The notes below the pieces were generated by a model. That model did no database searches. It was not told where the DNA came from and was given only the letters and a program-made list of their open reading frames with translations. Made by a program: the position numbers and the translations under genes. Shown piece by piece: positions 1-8,970 of a DNA stretch of 64,000 bases. Origin of the DNA: Pseudophaeobacter flagellatus (lineage in GTDB: Bacteria; Pseudomonadota; Alphaproteobacteria; Rhodobacterales; Rhodobacteraceae). Numbering within the stretch: the stretch's first letter is position 1; each line of letters begins with the position of its first letter. The stretch lies in the NCBI RefSeq assembly GCF_021228235.1, contig NZ_JAJQRG010000011.1, positions 1 to 64,000 on the forward strand, given 5' to 3'.

Positions 1-137
1 AAAAAACCCGCAAACCTCACCTAAATACCGCCCAGAACCCTTGCCACAAACCACAAACATCCCAAACCAGCACTTACCCACAACATTACCCACAGACTCA
101 CTCCCGAGTCGCGCCAAACATGCACCAAACCAAACCG

Positions 138-2255
138 CTAGCCGGCGGCGCGGGCCAAGGGCTTTTGCGGGGTAATGCGCACTGGCACCCCGTTAAAGGC
201 GGCATTGCCGCTGATCGGGTCGATACGGCTATCATCGGTCAGGTCATTGATCGACACGGTCTGAACCTGGGTGGCGGTATTCAACCGTCCCTGACGTTGG
301 CCCCAGCCCTGCGGAATGGAGACCACCCCCGGAGCGATGTCCTCGCTGATCTCGATGGGCAGGCAGGCCTTGCCGGTGGCGCTGTCAATCTGGACCTCTT
401 GCGACTCGACCAGGTCCAGGCGCACCGCATCTGTGGGGTTGATCTGCAGGGTGCAGCGATTGCGGCCCTTGACCAGCCGAGGGCTGTTTTGCGTCCAACT
501 GTTATGACTGCGCACCTGACGGCGACCGATCATCACCAAGGGGAACTCTGCGCTGACCGGGCGTTCAAACGCAAGCAGCCGCGGCAGATCATCTAGGAAG
601 ACCTGCGGTGCCAGCGCCAGCCGACCATCTGGGGTTTCCAGACGCGCGGCGATATTGGGCACCAACGGACCCAGATCGACCGACCCCGCCGGTGCGTTCT
701 GCAGCGCTGCAAGCGAGGCCGCCTCTGGATGGTGCCCCTGCGACAGCAAAGCCTCAAGCATCTGGGTGGGAGACGGGCCGATCCGGTTGGACCCCGAGAG
801 CCGTGCCGCCAGCCGGGCGATCACTTCCCATTCCTGCGGGTTGCCATTGGGTGGCGCAAAGATTGGTGGCGCATAGGCGGCAGTATTGTGCACGGCAAAA
901 CTGTGGAACACCATGTCATAGATGTCTTCTTCCAGCGCCACAGAGGCGGGCAGGATTAAATCGGCATGGCGGGTGGTGTCATTTATATGCAGGTCGATCG
1001 AGACCATGAAATCCAGCTGCGCCAAGGCGCGGTCAATACGCGGCCCATTGGGTGCAGTCAGCACCGGATTACCCGCCACCGTGACCAGCGCCCGGATCTG
1101 GCCTTCACCTGGGGTTTCCATTTCCTCGGCCATGACCGAGACCGGGAATTCGCCATTATACAGGGGCTGCTGCGACACCCGCGAACGTTTTTCAGGGTAT
1201 TTGCGCCGCTGACCCTTGCGGCTGCTCATACCGACATAATCCAGTGCCGGGGTGGTGAACATCGCCCCCCCCGGACGATCAAAATTGCCGGTAATTATAT
1301 TAAGCACATTATTGGCCCACTGGCACAGGCCACCGAAGCTCTGGGTTGAGGCCCCCATACGGGCATAGCACACCGCCGATTTGGCCTTGGCAAAATCATA
1401 GGCCAGGCTGCGGATCGTGGCAGCGGCAATGCCGGTGTGCTGCGCCGCAAGATCAGCGGTAAAGGGGCGCACTGCAGCCTTCAGGACCACAAGCCCATCG
1501 GTGATATCCTTCAGCGCGCCCAGATCCGCCAACCCCTGAGCAAAGACTTCGTGGATCAGCGCCAGCAGCAAGAAGGCGTCGGTTTCGGGCTGAATGAACA
1601 GGTGCTCACCTGCGCGCGTGGCGGTTTCGGTACGGCGCGGATCAACCACCACCACCCGGCCGCCACGGGCCTTGATTTCATCCATGCGCTTACCAAAGCC
1701 GGGCGCCGTCATCATCGACCCATTAGAAACCACCGGATTGCCGCCCAGGATCAACATCAGATCGGTACGCGCCAGATCCGGCACCGGGATCAGCATCGGA
1801 TGCCCCAGCATATGAACCGAGGCCACGTGATGCGGGATCTGGTCCGCCGTCGCCGAGGAATAGCGATTGCGGGTGCCAAGCGCCTTGACCAGCCCCGGCA
1901 GGTTTAGCAGATTGCCGAATTTATGCGCATTTGGATTACCCAGATAAACGCCAACCCCATTATTTCCATGAACATCCTGCACCGCGCGCAGGCGCTCTGC
2001 GGCAAAGTCGAAGGCCTCTTCCCAGCTGATCGGAACAAAGCTGCCATCAACCTTTTTCAGCGGCTGGGTCACCCGGTCGGGATCGATGCGGAAATCCTGC
2101 AGGGCGATGGCCTTGGGGCAGATATGCCCACGCGACAGCGGATCCGCCGGATTGGGCTTGATCGCATGCACCCTGTCTTCATCATGGGTGATCACCAACC
2201 CGCACATGGCCTCGCAGATATTGCAGGTTCGGTACTGGGTTTTCAGGTCGCTCAT
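138..2255 (-). CDS. Molybdopterin-dependent oxidoreductase (formate dehydrogenase/BisC-like)
   Basis: 705-residue enzyme of the molybdopterin oxidoreductase (DMSO reductase) superfamily. The N-terminus has the [4Fe-4S] ligand pattern C11-x2-C14-x3-C18-x27-C46, followed by the molybdopterin domain, and the C-terminal third (from about residue 580) looks like the dinucleotide-binding domain. No in-frame TGA, so it is not a selenoprotein. I chose the ATG at 2255 because a good ribosome site (CCGGAGG on the minus strand) precedes it; an in-frame ATG lies 30 bases upstream. No partner subunit genes are adjacent, which fits a stand-alone cytoplasmic enzyme with an unknown electron carrier. Substrate cannot be told from sequence: formate, biotin sulfoxide, or another oxo-transfer substrate are possible. 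The modABC genes at 16463-19068 could supply its molybdenum. Confidence 0.85.
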   Translation of the reverse strand: MSDLKTQYRTCNICEAMCGLVITHDEDRVHAIKPNPADPLSRGHICPKAIALQDFRIDPDRVTQPLKKVDGSFVPISWEEAFDFAAERLRAVQDVHGNNGVGVYLGNPNAHKFGNLLNLPGLVKALGTRNRYSSATADQIPHHVASVHMLGHPMLIPVPDLARTDLMLILGGNPVVSNGSMMTAPGFGKRMDEIKARGGRVVVVDPRRTETATRAGEHLFIQPETDAFLLLALIHEVFAQGLADLGALKDITDGLVVLKAAVRPFTADLAAQHTGIAAATIRSLAYDFAKAKSAVCYARMGASTQSFGGLCQWANNVLNIITGNFDRPGGAMFTTPALDYVGMSSRKGQRRKYPEKRSRVSQQPLYNGEFPVSVMAEEMETPGEGQIRALVTVAGNPVLTAPNGPRIDRALAQLDFMVSIDLHINDTTRHADLILPASVALEEDIYDMVFHSFAVHNTAAYAPPIFAPPNGNPQEWEVIARLAARLSGSNRIGPSPTQMLEALLSQGHHPEAASLAALQNAPAGSVDLGPLVPNIAARLETPDGRLALAPQVFLDDLPRLLAFERPVSAEFPLVMIGRRQVRSHNSWTQNSPRLVKGRNRCTLQINPTDAVRLDLVESQEVQIDSATGKACLPIEISEDIAPGVVSIPQGWGQRQGRLNTATQVQTVSINDLTDDSRIDPISGNAAFNGVPVRITPQKPLARAAG

Positions 2256-2545
2256 GGTTGCCTCCGGCTGGATCATCTGTTTCATGGCCTAGAATACAGA
2301 GCCTAGCCGACCGTTCCCGCCCTTTGCAGGGTGTTATTTTGCTGCTTTGCCGTCAGGACCAAACGTAACTTTGCACAGCCCAGATCAAAATCCCGCAATT
2401 TTACCCCCTGTTCCGATCCAAACCCAGGCAAAAGCCTGTCAAACACCATCAAGGATATGTAAACTAAATATGAAGAATTTTCGGGTTTGCTACGACTCCG
2501 ACGAGTGACCGATTTTTCTTGTGGCAGGTGCAGGGCGATAAAACG

Positions 2546-3730
2546 ATGACCACACAGGAACAAGACACTCTCGGGCAAGGGGGTGCCGACGAACTCCTTA
2601 TCCTTGCAACCTCGACCGGGCGCAGTTTCATGCAGTTTTTTGTCGAAACCCTGGCCGATTGCTTTGGTGCCGATATCGTCTCTATCGGGGAACTGATGGT
2701 GATGGAGGACGACCGGTTCAACGTCCTTGCCGGCTATATGAATGGCGCAGCCATTACCGACTTTTCCTATCAGTCCTGCGTGACCCCCTGCTGCAATGTG
2801 GTCAACACCTCGCAGCCCCATGTGCTCTTGTGTGATGCTCAGGCGGCCTACCCGGACGACGAAATCTTTATCGAACAACAGATCCAAAGCTATGTCGCCA
2901 TGCCGCTAACAAGCCCAGAAGGCGAATCCATTGGCGTGATCCAGGCCTCTTGGCGGCGTGAACTTGACCAGCAAGAAGCCGATAACGTCATTGAAATCAT
3001 GGGAATGTTCGTTAGTCGGCTCAGCGCAGAGCTGGTGACGCTACATGCGATGCGCATTCTGTCGGCCCTGGCAGAAGGCCCCGACCGCACCGATAATCTC
3101 GGCACGTTGAGCTTGCTGTGCGAACAAATGCAAACCGCCCTGAAGGTGCGCGCAGCCTTTATCGCCGAACGCATTTCCGACGATGAAAGCCATTTCCGCG
3201 TCCTGGCCTTTTGCCAGGATGGCAAGCCGATCACTGAATCGGAAGGCCAGAAAGTTGCCTATCACATCGGCCCCTGTGCGCGGCTCAAGGAACAGGATAT
3301 CGTACTGACCCATGGCCCGCTGCCGCAGATGTTCCCAAATCAAGCGCCCCGCCCAGGCAGCGAACCGGCGGATAGCCTTACCTCTTATCTGGGGCTGAAT
3401 ATTCGCAATGAAGCCGACCAGGTCATTGGTCATCTTGCGCTGCAACATGACCGCGATCTGATGGACAAAAGCCTAGAATCGGACCTGTTCAAACTGCTTT
3501 CATCGCGAGTGACATCGGAACTGCGCAAATACCAGGCGGAACAGCAAGCCGAGCGCATACCGCAGGCCGCGCAGGACATACCAAAGCAGGTTATGAACGG
3601 GATCCACCAAAAGCTGGACCTGATGCACGGACGTCTTGCCGATCTAGCTGCACAGAAAACCGATGTTCCCAACAGCGAATTGCAGATCCTGCAGGCAGAA
3701 GTGACCGCGATGCAAAAACTGCTGCGCTAA
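2546..3730 (+). CDS. Tandem GAF-domain sensor protein without output domain
   Basis: 394 residues. Two GAF-like domains can be seen, roughly residues 15-165 and 175-330. Each has a cysteine-containing loop followed by a YxAMPL- or YLGLNI-type strand and an IG-containing strand, as in the GAF domains of PAS/GAF sensors. The last 60 residues are helical and probably form a coiled coil. There is no kinase, cyclase or DNA-binding domain, so it probably works by binding another protein or as a free-standing sensor; this is inference. The first domain carries a cysteine cluster (CVTPCC) and might sense redox state or a metal. I prefer ATG 2546 over the in-frame TTG at 2519. It is divergent from the molybdoenzyme gene, with about 290 bp between them. 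Confidence 0.7.
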   Translation: MTTQEQDTLGQGGADELLILATSTGRSFMQFFVETLADCFGADIVSIGELMVMEDDRFNVLAGYMNGAAITDFSYQSCVTPCCNVVNTSQPHVLLCDAQAAYPDDEIFIEQQIQSYVAMPLTSPEGESIGVIQASWRRELDQQEADNVIEIMGMFVSRLSAELVTLHAMRILSALAEGPDRTDNLGTLSLLCEQMQTALKVRAAFIAERISDDESHFRVLAFCQDGKPITESEGQKVAYHIGPCARLKEQDIVLTHGPLPQMFPNQAPRPGSEPADSLTSYLGLNIRNEADQVIGHLALQHDRDLMDKSLESDLFKLLSSRVTSELRKYQAEQQAERIPQAAQDIPKQVMNGIHQKLDLMHGRLADLAAQKTDVPNSELQILQAEVTAMQKLLR

Positions 3731-4024
3731 CGCCCTATCCCGCTGCCATCTTTCGATAAAGACCTACCCGGCCTGGCACTCTGCGAGAGCCTTCGCGCCG
3801 CCGCCCGGGGCGAGGTATTTATAGTCCTTTCGGTCATCTGTATCTACCCGCGCTCGCCCCTCAAGGCCAACCCTCTGGACTGGGCCGCCGGGATCGGCGT
3901 CGGGCTGCTATGGGTATTGACCGACAGTACCACAGCAATACCTGCGACGGGTTATCGCGTTCTGCGGATTGTACTCCGACTGATTGGCACCGTTCTTCTG
4001 GTGCCCCCGAACCCATCTCATTGA
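3731..4024 (+). other. Coding-like open frame with no ATG start (possible gene remnant)
   Basis: This 412-bp gap before the next gene holds 97 uninterrupted codons in the same frame as the GAF gene, directly after its TAA, ending at TGA 4022-4024. The translation reads like protein, with three hydrophobic stretches (for example VFIVLSVICIY and WAAGIGVGLLWVL) separated by basic and proline-rich turns. No ATG opens it and there is no convincing ribosome site; TTG or CTG codons exist. It could be the 3' remnant of a membrane protein gene, a small gene with a rare start, or chance in a GC-rich region. Confidence 0.25.
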
Positions 4025-4142
4025 AAATTATTGTCAAGTTAGAAGCAAGAGCCCGACTTTCGCCACAACCCACCCACAACCGATGCATTTCGATTGCTTA
4101 GCCCTGTTCTCGACCAAAGACGTTACTGCGAGGACACCCGAA

Positions 4143-4667
4143 ATGGACCATCGAGAAAATGCAGCAATCCCAGCCGCAAAATCCGGACCCACCAGAGGTA
4201 TCAAAACCTATCTGCTAAATCTTGGCGAAGCGATTGCGACCCTCGCGCTCGTGGCTCTGACCTTGCTCAGCCCGGCGGAGCCTGCTGCAGCGACGGGTCA
4301 GCCCCCCTATGTTGTTCGCGATGATCGTGGCGGTTTTCTGCGAGAGCGCCTGATAGAGCTGCGCGAGCTGCGCGCCTCGGGGCGGCAGGTCGAAATCCGT
4401 GGAAGGGTTTGTTATTCAACCTGTACCCTGCTGCTAAGCCTGCCCAATACCTGCATTTCGCCACGAACCCAGTTTGGGTTTCATGGGCCCTCTGAAAGTG
4501 GTCACCCCCTCTCGCCAGAGAAATTCGACTATTACTCCCACATTATTGCCCAGCACTACCCAGCGAAACTGAACCAATGGTATATGCAGACGGGGCGCAA
4601 GCGCATCAAACGCCTGTTCAAGATCAAAGGCAGCGAAATTATCCGCATGGGTGTGCCCGCCTGCTGA
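4143..4667 (+). CDS. Small secreted/anchored protein, resembles COG3904-type periplasmic proteins
   Basis: 174 residues. I chose the ATG at 4143, preceded by GAGGA. A hydrophobic segment at about residues 25-50 (ending PAAATGQ) is either a signal peptide or a membrane anchor. The mature part contains a YSTC motif (Ser92) and a later FGFHGP motif (His114). These resemble the CASAC and GxH signatures of the ClpP/SppA-like periplasmic proteins grouped in COG3904. The protein is short for that family and catalysis is not shown. The last 30 residues are basic, with a C-terminal cysteine. No operon partner: the gaps are over 100 bp on both sides. Confidence 0.6.
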   Translation: MDHRENAAIPAAKSGPTRGIKTYLLNLGEAIATLALVALTLLSPAEPAAATGQPPYVVRDDRGGFLRERLIELRELRASGRQVEIRGRVCYSTCTLLLSLPNTCISPRTQFGFHGPSESGHPLSPEKFDYYSHIIAQHYPAKLNQWYMQTGRKRIKRLFKIKGSEIIRMGVPAC

Positions 4668-4834
4668 GAGACCGCACCTCGGCAACCGCAATAGGTAAGG
4701 CCAGGCCCAGGGCTGGTGCCGAAAAAGATCACCAAACAACCAAAACAAGATTATATTCCGCATAGCATAGTGCATCTTTGATGCCCCTCTTTGGTGATTT
4801 TGACTAAAGTGCAAAACCAGCAGAGGGATTTGCC

Positions 4835-5983
4835 ATGACCACATTTCACAATCGCCTGACGGCCCTGCGGCGCCAGCTGCATCAGCAGCCCGAACTGGGC
4901 TTTCAGGAACAGCGTACCAAAGCCCTTGTGGCGCAGCGGCTGCGGGATCTGAACCTGGAAGTGCATGAAGGCATCGGCGTCATTGGGTTACTTCGATCCG
5001 GCACCGGCAATCGCGCCATCGGGTTGCGGGCCGATATGGATGCCCTGCCGATCCAAGAGATCAGCCGCCATGACTACGTCTCGCAGTGTCCCGGTGTGAT
5101 GCATGCCTGCGGTCACGATGGGCATATGGCTATGGCGCTTGGGGCGGCAGAAAAGCTGGCGGCAGATCCGGATTTTGACGGCACCGTGGTGTTCATCTTT
5201 CAGCCCAACGAAGAACACGGGCTGGGCGCGCGCGCTATGCTTGACGCCGGCCTGCTGGATCAGTTTCCGATGCAAGAGGTCTATGCCATCCACAATCTGC
5301 CCGGTGCCCCGCTGGGTCAGGTGGCAACCCGTGTCGGGCAAATCTGCGCCAGCGAGAGCCTGTTTGAAATCACCCTGCACGGTCAGGGCGGTCACGCCTC
5401 GATGCCGCATGTCGGGATTGAGGTGCTGAGCCTGGGTGCCGAACTGGTCATGGCGCTGCAGACCATCGTTTCGCGCAAGCTGCATCCGGCGGCTGGGGCG
5501 GTGGTCTCGGTCACCGAATTCATCACCGATGGGCAGCGCAATGTCCTGCCCGGGCAGGTCACGCTCAAAGGCGACGTGCGTGCCCGCCTGCCGACCGACC
5601 GCCAGGCGCTGGAACACTTTATCCGCCAGATCAGCACCGGCCTGGCCGCCGCCCATGGCGCCCAGGTCGAAATCAGCTTTGACACCGAGTTCATCGAAAC
5701 CCTGAATGCGCCAGAGCCGGTACAGGCCCTGGTTCGGGTGGCGCAGGCGCAGGGCTTGGAGACCCTGGCTGACTGCCCCCCGATGACCTTCTCTGAGGAT
5801 TTTGCCCATTTCACCGCCGCTGTGCCAGGGTGCTTTTTCCTGCTGGGCAATGGCACCGATGGGCCACATGGTCAGCCGCTTCATGCGGCAGACTATGATT
5901 TTAACGATGCGCTATTGCCGCTCGGGGCCGAGCTTTGGGCCGCCCTGGTGCGCGATCGCCTTCCCAAGCGAAAGACCGCGTGA
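4835..5983 (+). CDS. M20-family amidohydrolase (N-acyl amino acid deacylase)
   Basis: 382-residue zinc hydrolase of the M20D (HipO/AmaA-like) family, which removes acyl groups from N-acyl amino acids. The metal-binding signature HACGHDGH is at residues 90-97, the general-base region QPNEEHG at about 124-130, and a YAIHN motif at about 150. Length is normal for the family. It is the first gene of a three-gene operon; its TGA overlaps the ATG of the diaminopropionate ammonia-lyase gene (TGATG). In Escherichia coli the ammonia-lyase YgeX sits next to the M20 protein YgeY, so the pairing suggests the substrate is an N-acylated diamino acid. That is inference. AGAGGG precedes the start. Confidence 0.85.
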   Translation: MTTFHNRLTALRRQLHQQPELGFQEQRTKALVAQRLRDLNLEVHEGIGVIGLLRSGTGNRAIGLRADMDALPIQEISRHDYVSQCPGVMHACGHDGHMAMALGAAEKLAADPDFDGTVVFIFQPNEEHGLGARAMLDAGLLDQFPMQEVYAIHNLPGAPLGQVATRVGQICASESLFEITLHGQGGHASMPHVGIEVLSLGAELVMALQTIVSRKLHPAAGAVVSVTEFITDGQRNVLPGQVTLKGDVRARLPTDRQALEHFIRQISTGLAAAHGAQVEISFDTEFIETLNAPEPVQALVRVAQAQGLETLADCPPMTFSEDFAHFTAAVPGCFFLLGNGTDGPHGQPLHAADYDFNDALLPLGAELWAALVRDRLPKRKTA

Positions 5984-7176
5984 TGTCAGACCTGCTTCCC
6001 TTTGCCAAACTGGACCACTTTACCGCGACGAAACAGCCAGGTGATGCCGCCGTCCGGGTGATCACACCTCAGGATTTTGCCGCCGCCCGCACGGAGATTT
6101 CCCAGTGGCCCGGCTACAGTGCGACGCCGCTGGTATCTCTGGCGTCCTTGGCCACCAGAATCGGCGTCGGAGCGGTGCTTTACAAGGACGAAGGTCCGCG
6201 GTTTGGGCTGGGCAGTTTCAAGGCGCTTGGCGGGTCTTATGCGGCTCTGCGGGTGTTGCAGCGCGAAATTTCAGCCCGGCTGGGCCATGCAGTCACGCTG
6301 GCGGATATTCGCAAAGGCCAATACCGCGAAGAGGCCGCGAAAATCACCTTGGTATCGGCCACCGACGGCAATCACGGGCGCTCGCTCGCTTGGGGCTGCC
6401 AGCGTTTTGGCGCGCCCTGCCGAATTTATATTCACGCCGAGGTCAGCGCGGGTCGCGCGGCGGCGATGCATGATCTGGGCGCCGAAGTAATCCGCATTGA
6501 TGGCGATTATGACGCCTCGGTCTTGCTCGCGAAACAGGACGCAGCAAAAAACGGCTGGTTTGTGGTCTCCGACACCTCATGGGAGGGCTATTCAGAACCG
6601 CCCCGCGATGTGATGGCCGGCTATGGCGTTATGGTGCAAGAGATCTGTGATGCACTGAAACAGCCGCCCACCCATGTGTTCTTGCAGGGTGGGGTTGGAG
6701 GACTAGCGGCCGGGGTTGCCGCAGGCCTGCGCCAGCACTGGGGCGCGCAGTCGCCACGGGTGGTCATAGTTGAACCCGCCTTGGCCGCTTGCCTCATTGC
6801 CAGTGGCCGCGCCGGTCAGTCGACCAATTTTGCCATTAAAGAGGAAACCCTGATGGCTGGCCTGTCCTGCGGCGAGCCATCTCCCATGGCCTGGCAGATC
6901 CTGTCCGAGGAAGCCGCCGATTTCCTGACAATTCCGGATAGCCTGGTGGCCCCTTCTGTGCGGCTTCTGGCCCGCCCACTGCCGGGGGATCCCAGCATCG
7001 AAGCCGGTGAAAGCGCGGTTGCAGGGCTTGCAGCATTGATTGCTGCCTGCGCCGATCCTGCGCTGGCGCAGCAGTTGGGGCTAGCAAGCGACTCGCGGGT
7101 CTTGCTGATCGGCTCTGAAGGTGTCACCGACCCCGAAATCTTTGACCGGATCATGGCGGGCAGCGATGTTGCATAA
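5983..7176 (+). CDS. dpaL: Diaminopropionate ammonia-lyase (PLP enzyme)
   Basis: 397 residues, the usual length for DpaL/YgeX, which converts 2,3-diaminopropionate to pyruvate and two ammonia. It is a fold-type II PLP enzyme. K80 in GLGSFKALGG is the expected Schiff-base lysine, TDGNHGRS is the substrate/phosphate loop, and GGVGGLAAGVAAG is the glycine-rich phosphate-binding loop. The start at 5983 overlaps the TGA of the M20 gene, and its own 3' end overlaps the M24 gene by 11 bases, so the three proteins are probably made from one transcript. A threonine or serine dehydratase-like activity is the main alternative, but the N-terminal KDEGPRFGLGSFK motif is typical of DpaL. Confidence 0.85.
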   Translation: MSDLLPFAKLDHFTATKQPGDAAVRVITPQDFAAARTEISQWPGYSATPLVSLASLATRIGVGAVLYKDEGPRFGLGSFKALGGSYAALRVLQREISARLGHAVTLADIRKGQYREEAAKITLVSATDGNHGRSLAWGCQRFGAPCRIYIHAEVSAGRAAAMHDLGAEVIRIDGDYDASVLLAKQDAAKNGWFVVSDTSWEGYSEPPRDVMAGYGVMVQEICDALKQPPTHVFLQGGVGGLAAGVAAGLRQHWGAQSPRVVIVEPALAACLIASGRAGQSTNFAIKEETLMAGLSCGEPSPMAWQILSEEAADFLTIPDSLVAPSVRLLARPLPGDPSIEAGESAVAGLAALIAACADPALAQQLGLASDSRVLLIGSEGVTDPEIFDRIMAGSDVA

Positions 7177-8335
7177 CCCGCCAGAGCGCGGCTTTGCCCA
7201 GGCTGAATTTGCCGCCCGCACCCAAAAGGCACAGGCGTTGATGTTGGCGCAGGGTCTCGACGGCCTGCTGCTGCTGTCCGAACCAGAAGTGCGCTATTTC
7301 AGCGGCTTTCACACCCTGTTCTGGCAAAGCCCGACGCGCCCCTGGTTTCTGTTTGTACCCGCCACCGGCAAGCCCATCGCGGTGATCCCTGAAATTGGTG
7401 CCGCCCTGATGCGTCAAACCTGGGTCGACGACATTCGCAGCTGGAGCGCCCCTGCCCCGCAGGACGATGGCATCACCCTGTTGCAAGAGCTTCTGGCACC
7501 ACTGGCGCAACGGCGCGGTCGCCTCGGGATCCTGACCGGGCACGAAACCGCCTGGCGAATGCCGCTGGCAGACTGGCAGCGGCTGCTGACCTGCCTGCCG
7601 GGACTGGAACTGGCAGATGCCACCGGGCTGGTGCAAGGCCTGCGCATGGTCAAGTCCAAGGCCGAGATCGCCAAGCTGTCCCATATCTGCGCCATCGGAT
7701 CTGCAACCTTTGCTAAAGTGCCGGAACTGGTTGCGCAGGGCATGCCCTTGGAAGAAGCCTTTCGGGCCTTTCGCTGCGCCGGGCTGGCGCAGGGGGCAGA
7801 TGATCTACCCTATCTGGTCGGCGGTGCCGGGCCGGGCGGCTACGTTGATGTGATCTCGCCACCGGGACGCCGCGCCCTGCAAGACGGCGATATCCTGATG
7901 CTGGACACTGGTGCCAGCTGGGATGGCTACTTCTGCGATTTTGACCGAAATTTTGCGATTGGCTCTGCCGATGACGCGGCCCGCCGCGCCTATGATGTAC
8001 TGTGGCGCGCCACCGAGGCAGGGCTGGCGGCGGCCAGACCGGGTAACAGCTTTTGCGATCTGTTCCAGGCTATGCAGCGCGTCATTGCCGAGCTGGACCA
8101 GCAGGGCGGCGACATCGGGCGGCTGGGGCACGGGCTGGGAATGCAGCTGACCGAACAGCCCTCTATCGCTGCGTTTGAGCACAGCAGGCTGAAGCCAGGC
8201 ATGGTGCTGACGCTGGAGCCTTCGCTAGGGTACGGTGATGGGCTAATCATGGTACATGAGGAAAATATCGTCATCACCGATCAGGGGGCAAGGCTGCTCA
8301 GCCAGCGCGCCGCGCCCGAGCTGCCAGTAATTTAG
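7166..8335 (+). CDS. M24-family metallopeptidase (Xaa-Pro peptidase/creatinase-like)
   Basis: 389 residues: a creatinase N-terminal domain (about 1-150) and a pita-bread M24 catalytic domain (about 155-389). Metal ligands are recognisable: the two Asp of MLDTG...CDFDRNF, the His of GHGLGM, and the Glu of TLEPS and HEENIV. The start codon lies inside the end of dpaL. Family members cleave Xaa-Pro bonds or open C-N bonds of small molecules such as creatine or ectoine. Beside an amidohydrolase and an ammonia-lyase it more likely acts on a small nitrogen compound than on peptides (inference). The N-terminal domain does not read like the ectoine hydrolases I know. Confidence 0.8.
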   Translation: MLHNPPERGFAQAEFAARTQKAQALMLAQGLDGLLLLSEPEVRYFSGFHTLFWQSPTRPWFLFVPATGKPIAVIPEIGAALMRQTWVDDIRSWSAPAPQDDGITLLQELLAPLAQRRGRLGILTGHETAWRMPLADWQRLLTCLPGLELADATGLVQGLRMVKSKAEIAKLSHICAIGSATFAKVPELVAQGMPLEEAFRAFRCAGLAQGADDLPYLVGGAGPGGYVDVISPPGRRALQDGDILMLDTGASWDGYFCDFDRNFAIGSADDAARRAYDVLWRATEAGLAAARPGNSFCDLFQAMQRVIAELDQQGGDIGRLGHGLGMQLTEQPSIAAFEHSRLKPGMVLTLEPSLGYGDGLIMVHEENIVITDQGARLLSQRAAPELPVI

Positions 8336-8437
8336 CCGGGAATTTGGTCGATCTTACAGGGGCCAAGCAGAGCATTGGGCCTGGACGGGCTAGATATTCA
8401 GCTTGTCCTTTGTCGGGGTTCCACGCTTTATCTGCAT

Positions 8438-8887
8438 ATGGATGACAAAGATCTCAAGATACTGAAACAGGTCCAGCGCAATGCCCGCCTGACCGCAGAG
8501 GCGCTGAGCGCCGAGTTAGGCCTATCGCCAGCGGCCGTGCAAAAACGGCTGAAACGGCTGCGCGAGACCGGGGTGATCGAACGCGAAATCGCGGTGCTAT
8601 CTGCTGCCAAGCTTCGCCGCGAGATGACGGTGATTGTCGAAGTGATACTGGAGCGCGAAAGCCGCCAGCATCTGGATGCATTCAAACAGCGCATGCGGGC
8701 GTCACCGCAGGTACAGCAGTGCTATTACGCCACTGGCGCCGCCGATTTCATCCTGATTGTCGTGGTCCAGGATATCACTGAATATCAGGCGTTTACCCAA
8801 GAACACTTCTTTGATGAATCAAATGTCAGCCGGTTCAACAGCTCGGTGGTGATGGAACGGGTCAAAGTCTCGCTTGATGTGCTATAG
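8438..8887 (+). CDS. Lrp/AsnC-family transcriptional regulator
   Basis: 149 residues: N-terminal winged helix-turn-helix (about 1-60, with LSAELGLSPAAVQKRLKRL as the DNA-reading helix region) and a C-terminal RAM/AsnC effector domain (about 65-145, with the YYATGAADFIL strand). Such proteins form octamers and sense amino acids. The ATG at 8438 matches the usual Lrp N-terminus; an upstream in-frame TTG at 8375 would add 21 unlikely residues. It lies 102 bp after the M20-dpaL-M24 operon on the same strand, so it probably controls that operon in response to the amino acid being degraded (inference). Confidence 0.85.
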   Translation: MDDKDLKILKQVQRNARLTAEALSAELGLSPAAVQKRLKRLRETGVIEREIAVLSAAKLRREMTVIVEVILERESRQHLDAFKQRMRASPQVQQCYYATGAADFILIVVVQDITEYQAFTQEHFFDESNVSRFNSSVVMERVKVSLDVL

Positions 8888-8970
8888 GCCACCCCCGGGG
8901 CCTGTTGGCTCATGGCTATACTCTTAGACAAAACCGCCTTATGATTGTGCTTAATCAGGAGCAGAGTCAC

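Noticed and set aside
138-2255. Selenocysteine formate dehydrogenase
   Set aside because: No in-frame TGA and no partner subunits; only the general superfamily can be claimed.
4835-8887. Ectoine degradation (doe/eut) cluster
   Set aside because: M24 plus Lrp resembles doeA/doeX context, but no AstE-type deacetylase, aminotransferase or dehydrogenase gene is present and the M24 N-terminal domain does not read like ectoine hydrolase.
8905-8970. Longer HutC start and a nearby TCTTAGACA element as a second HutC operator
   Set aside because: The extra residues are atypical and the ribosome site favours 8971; the element has only one recognisable half-site.
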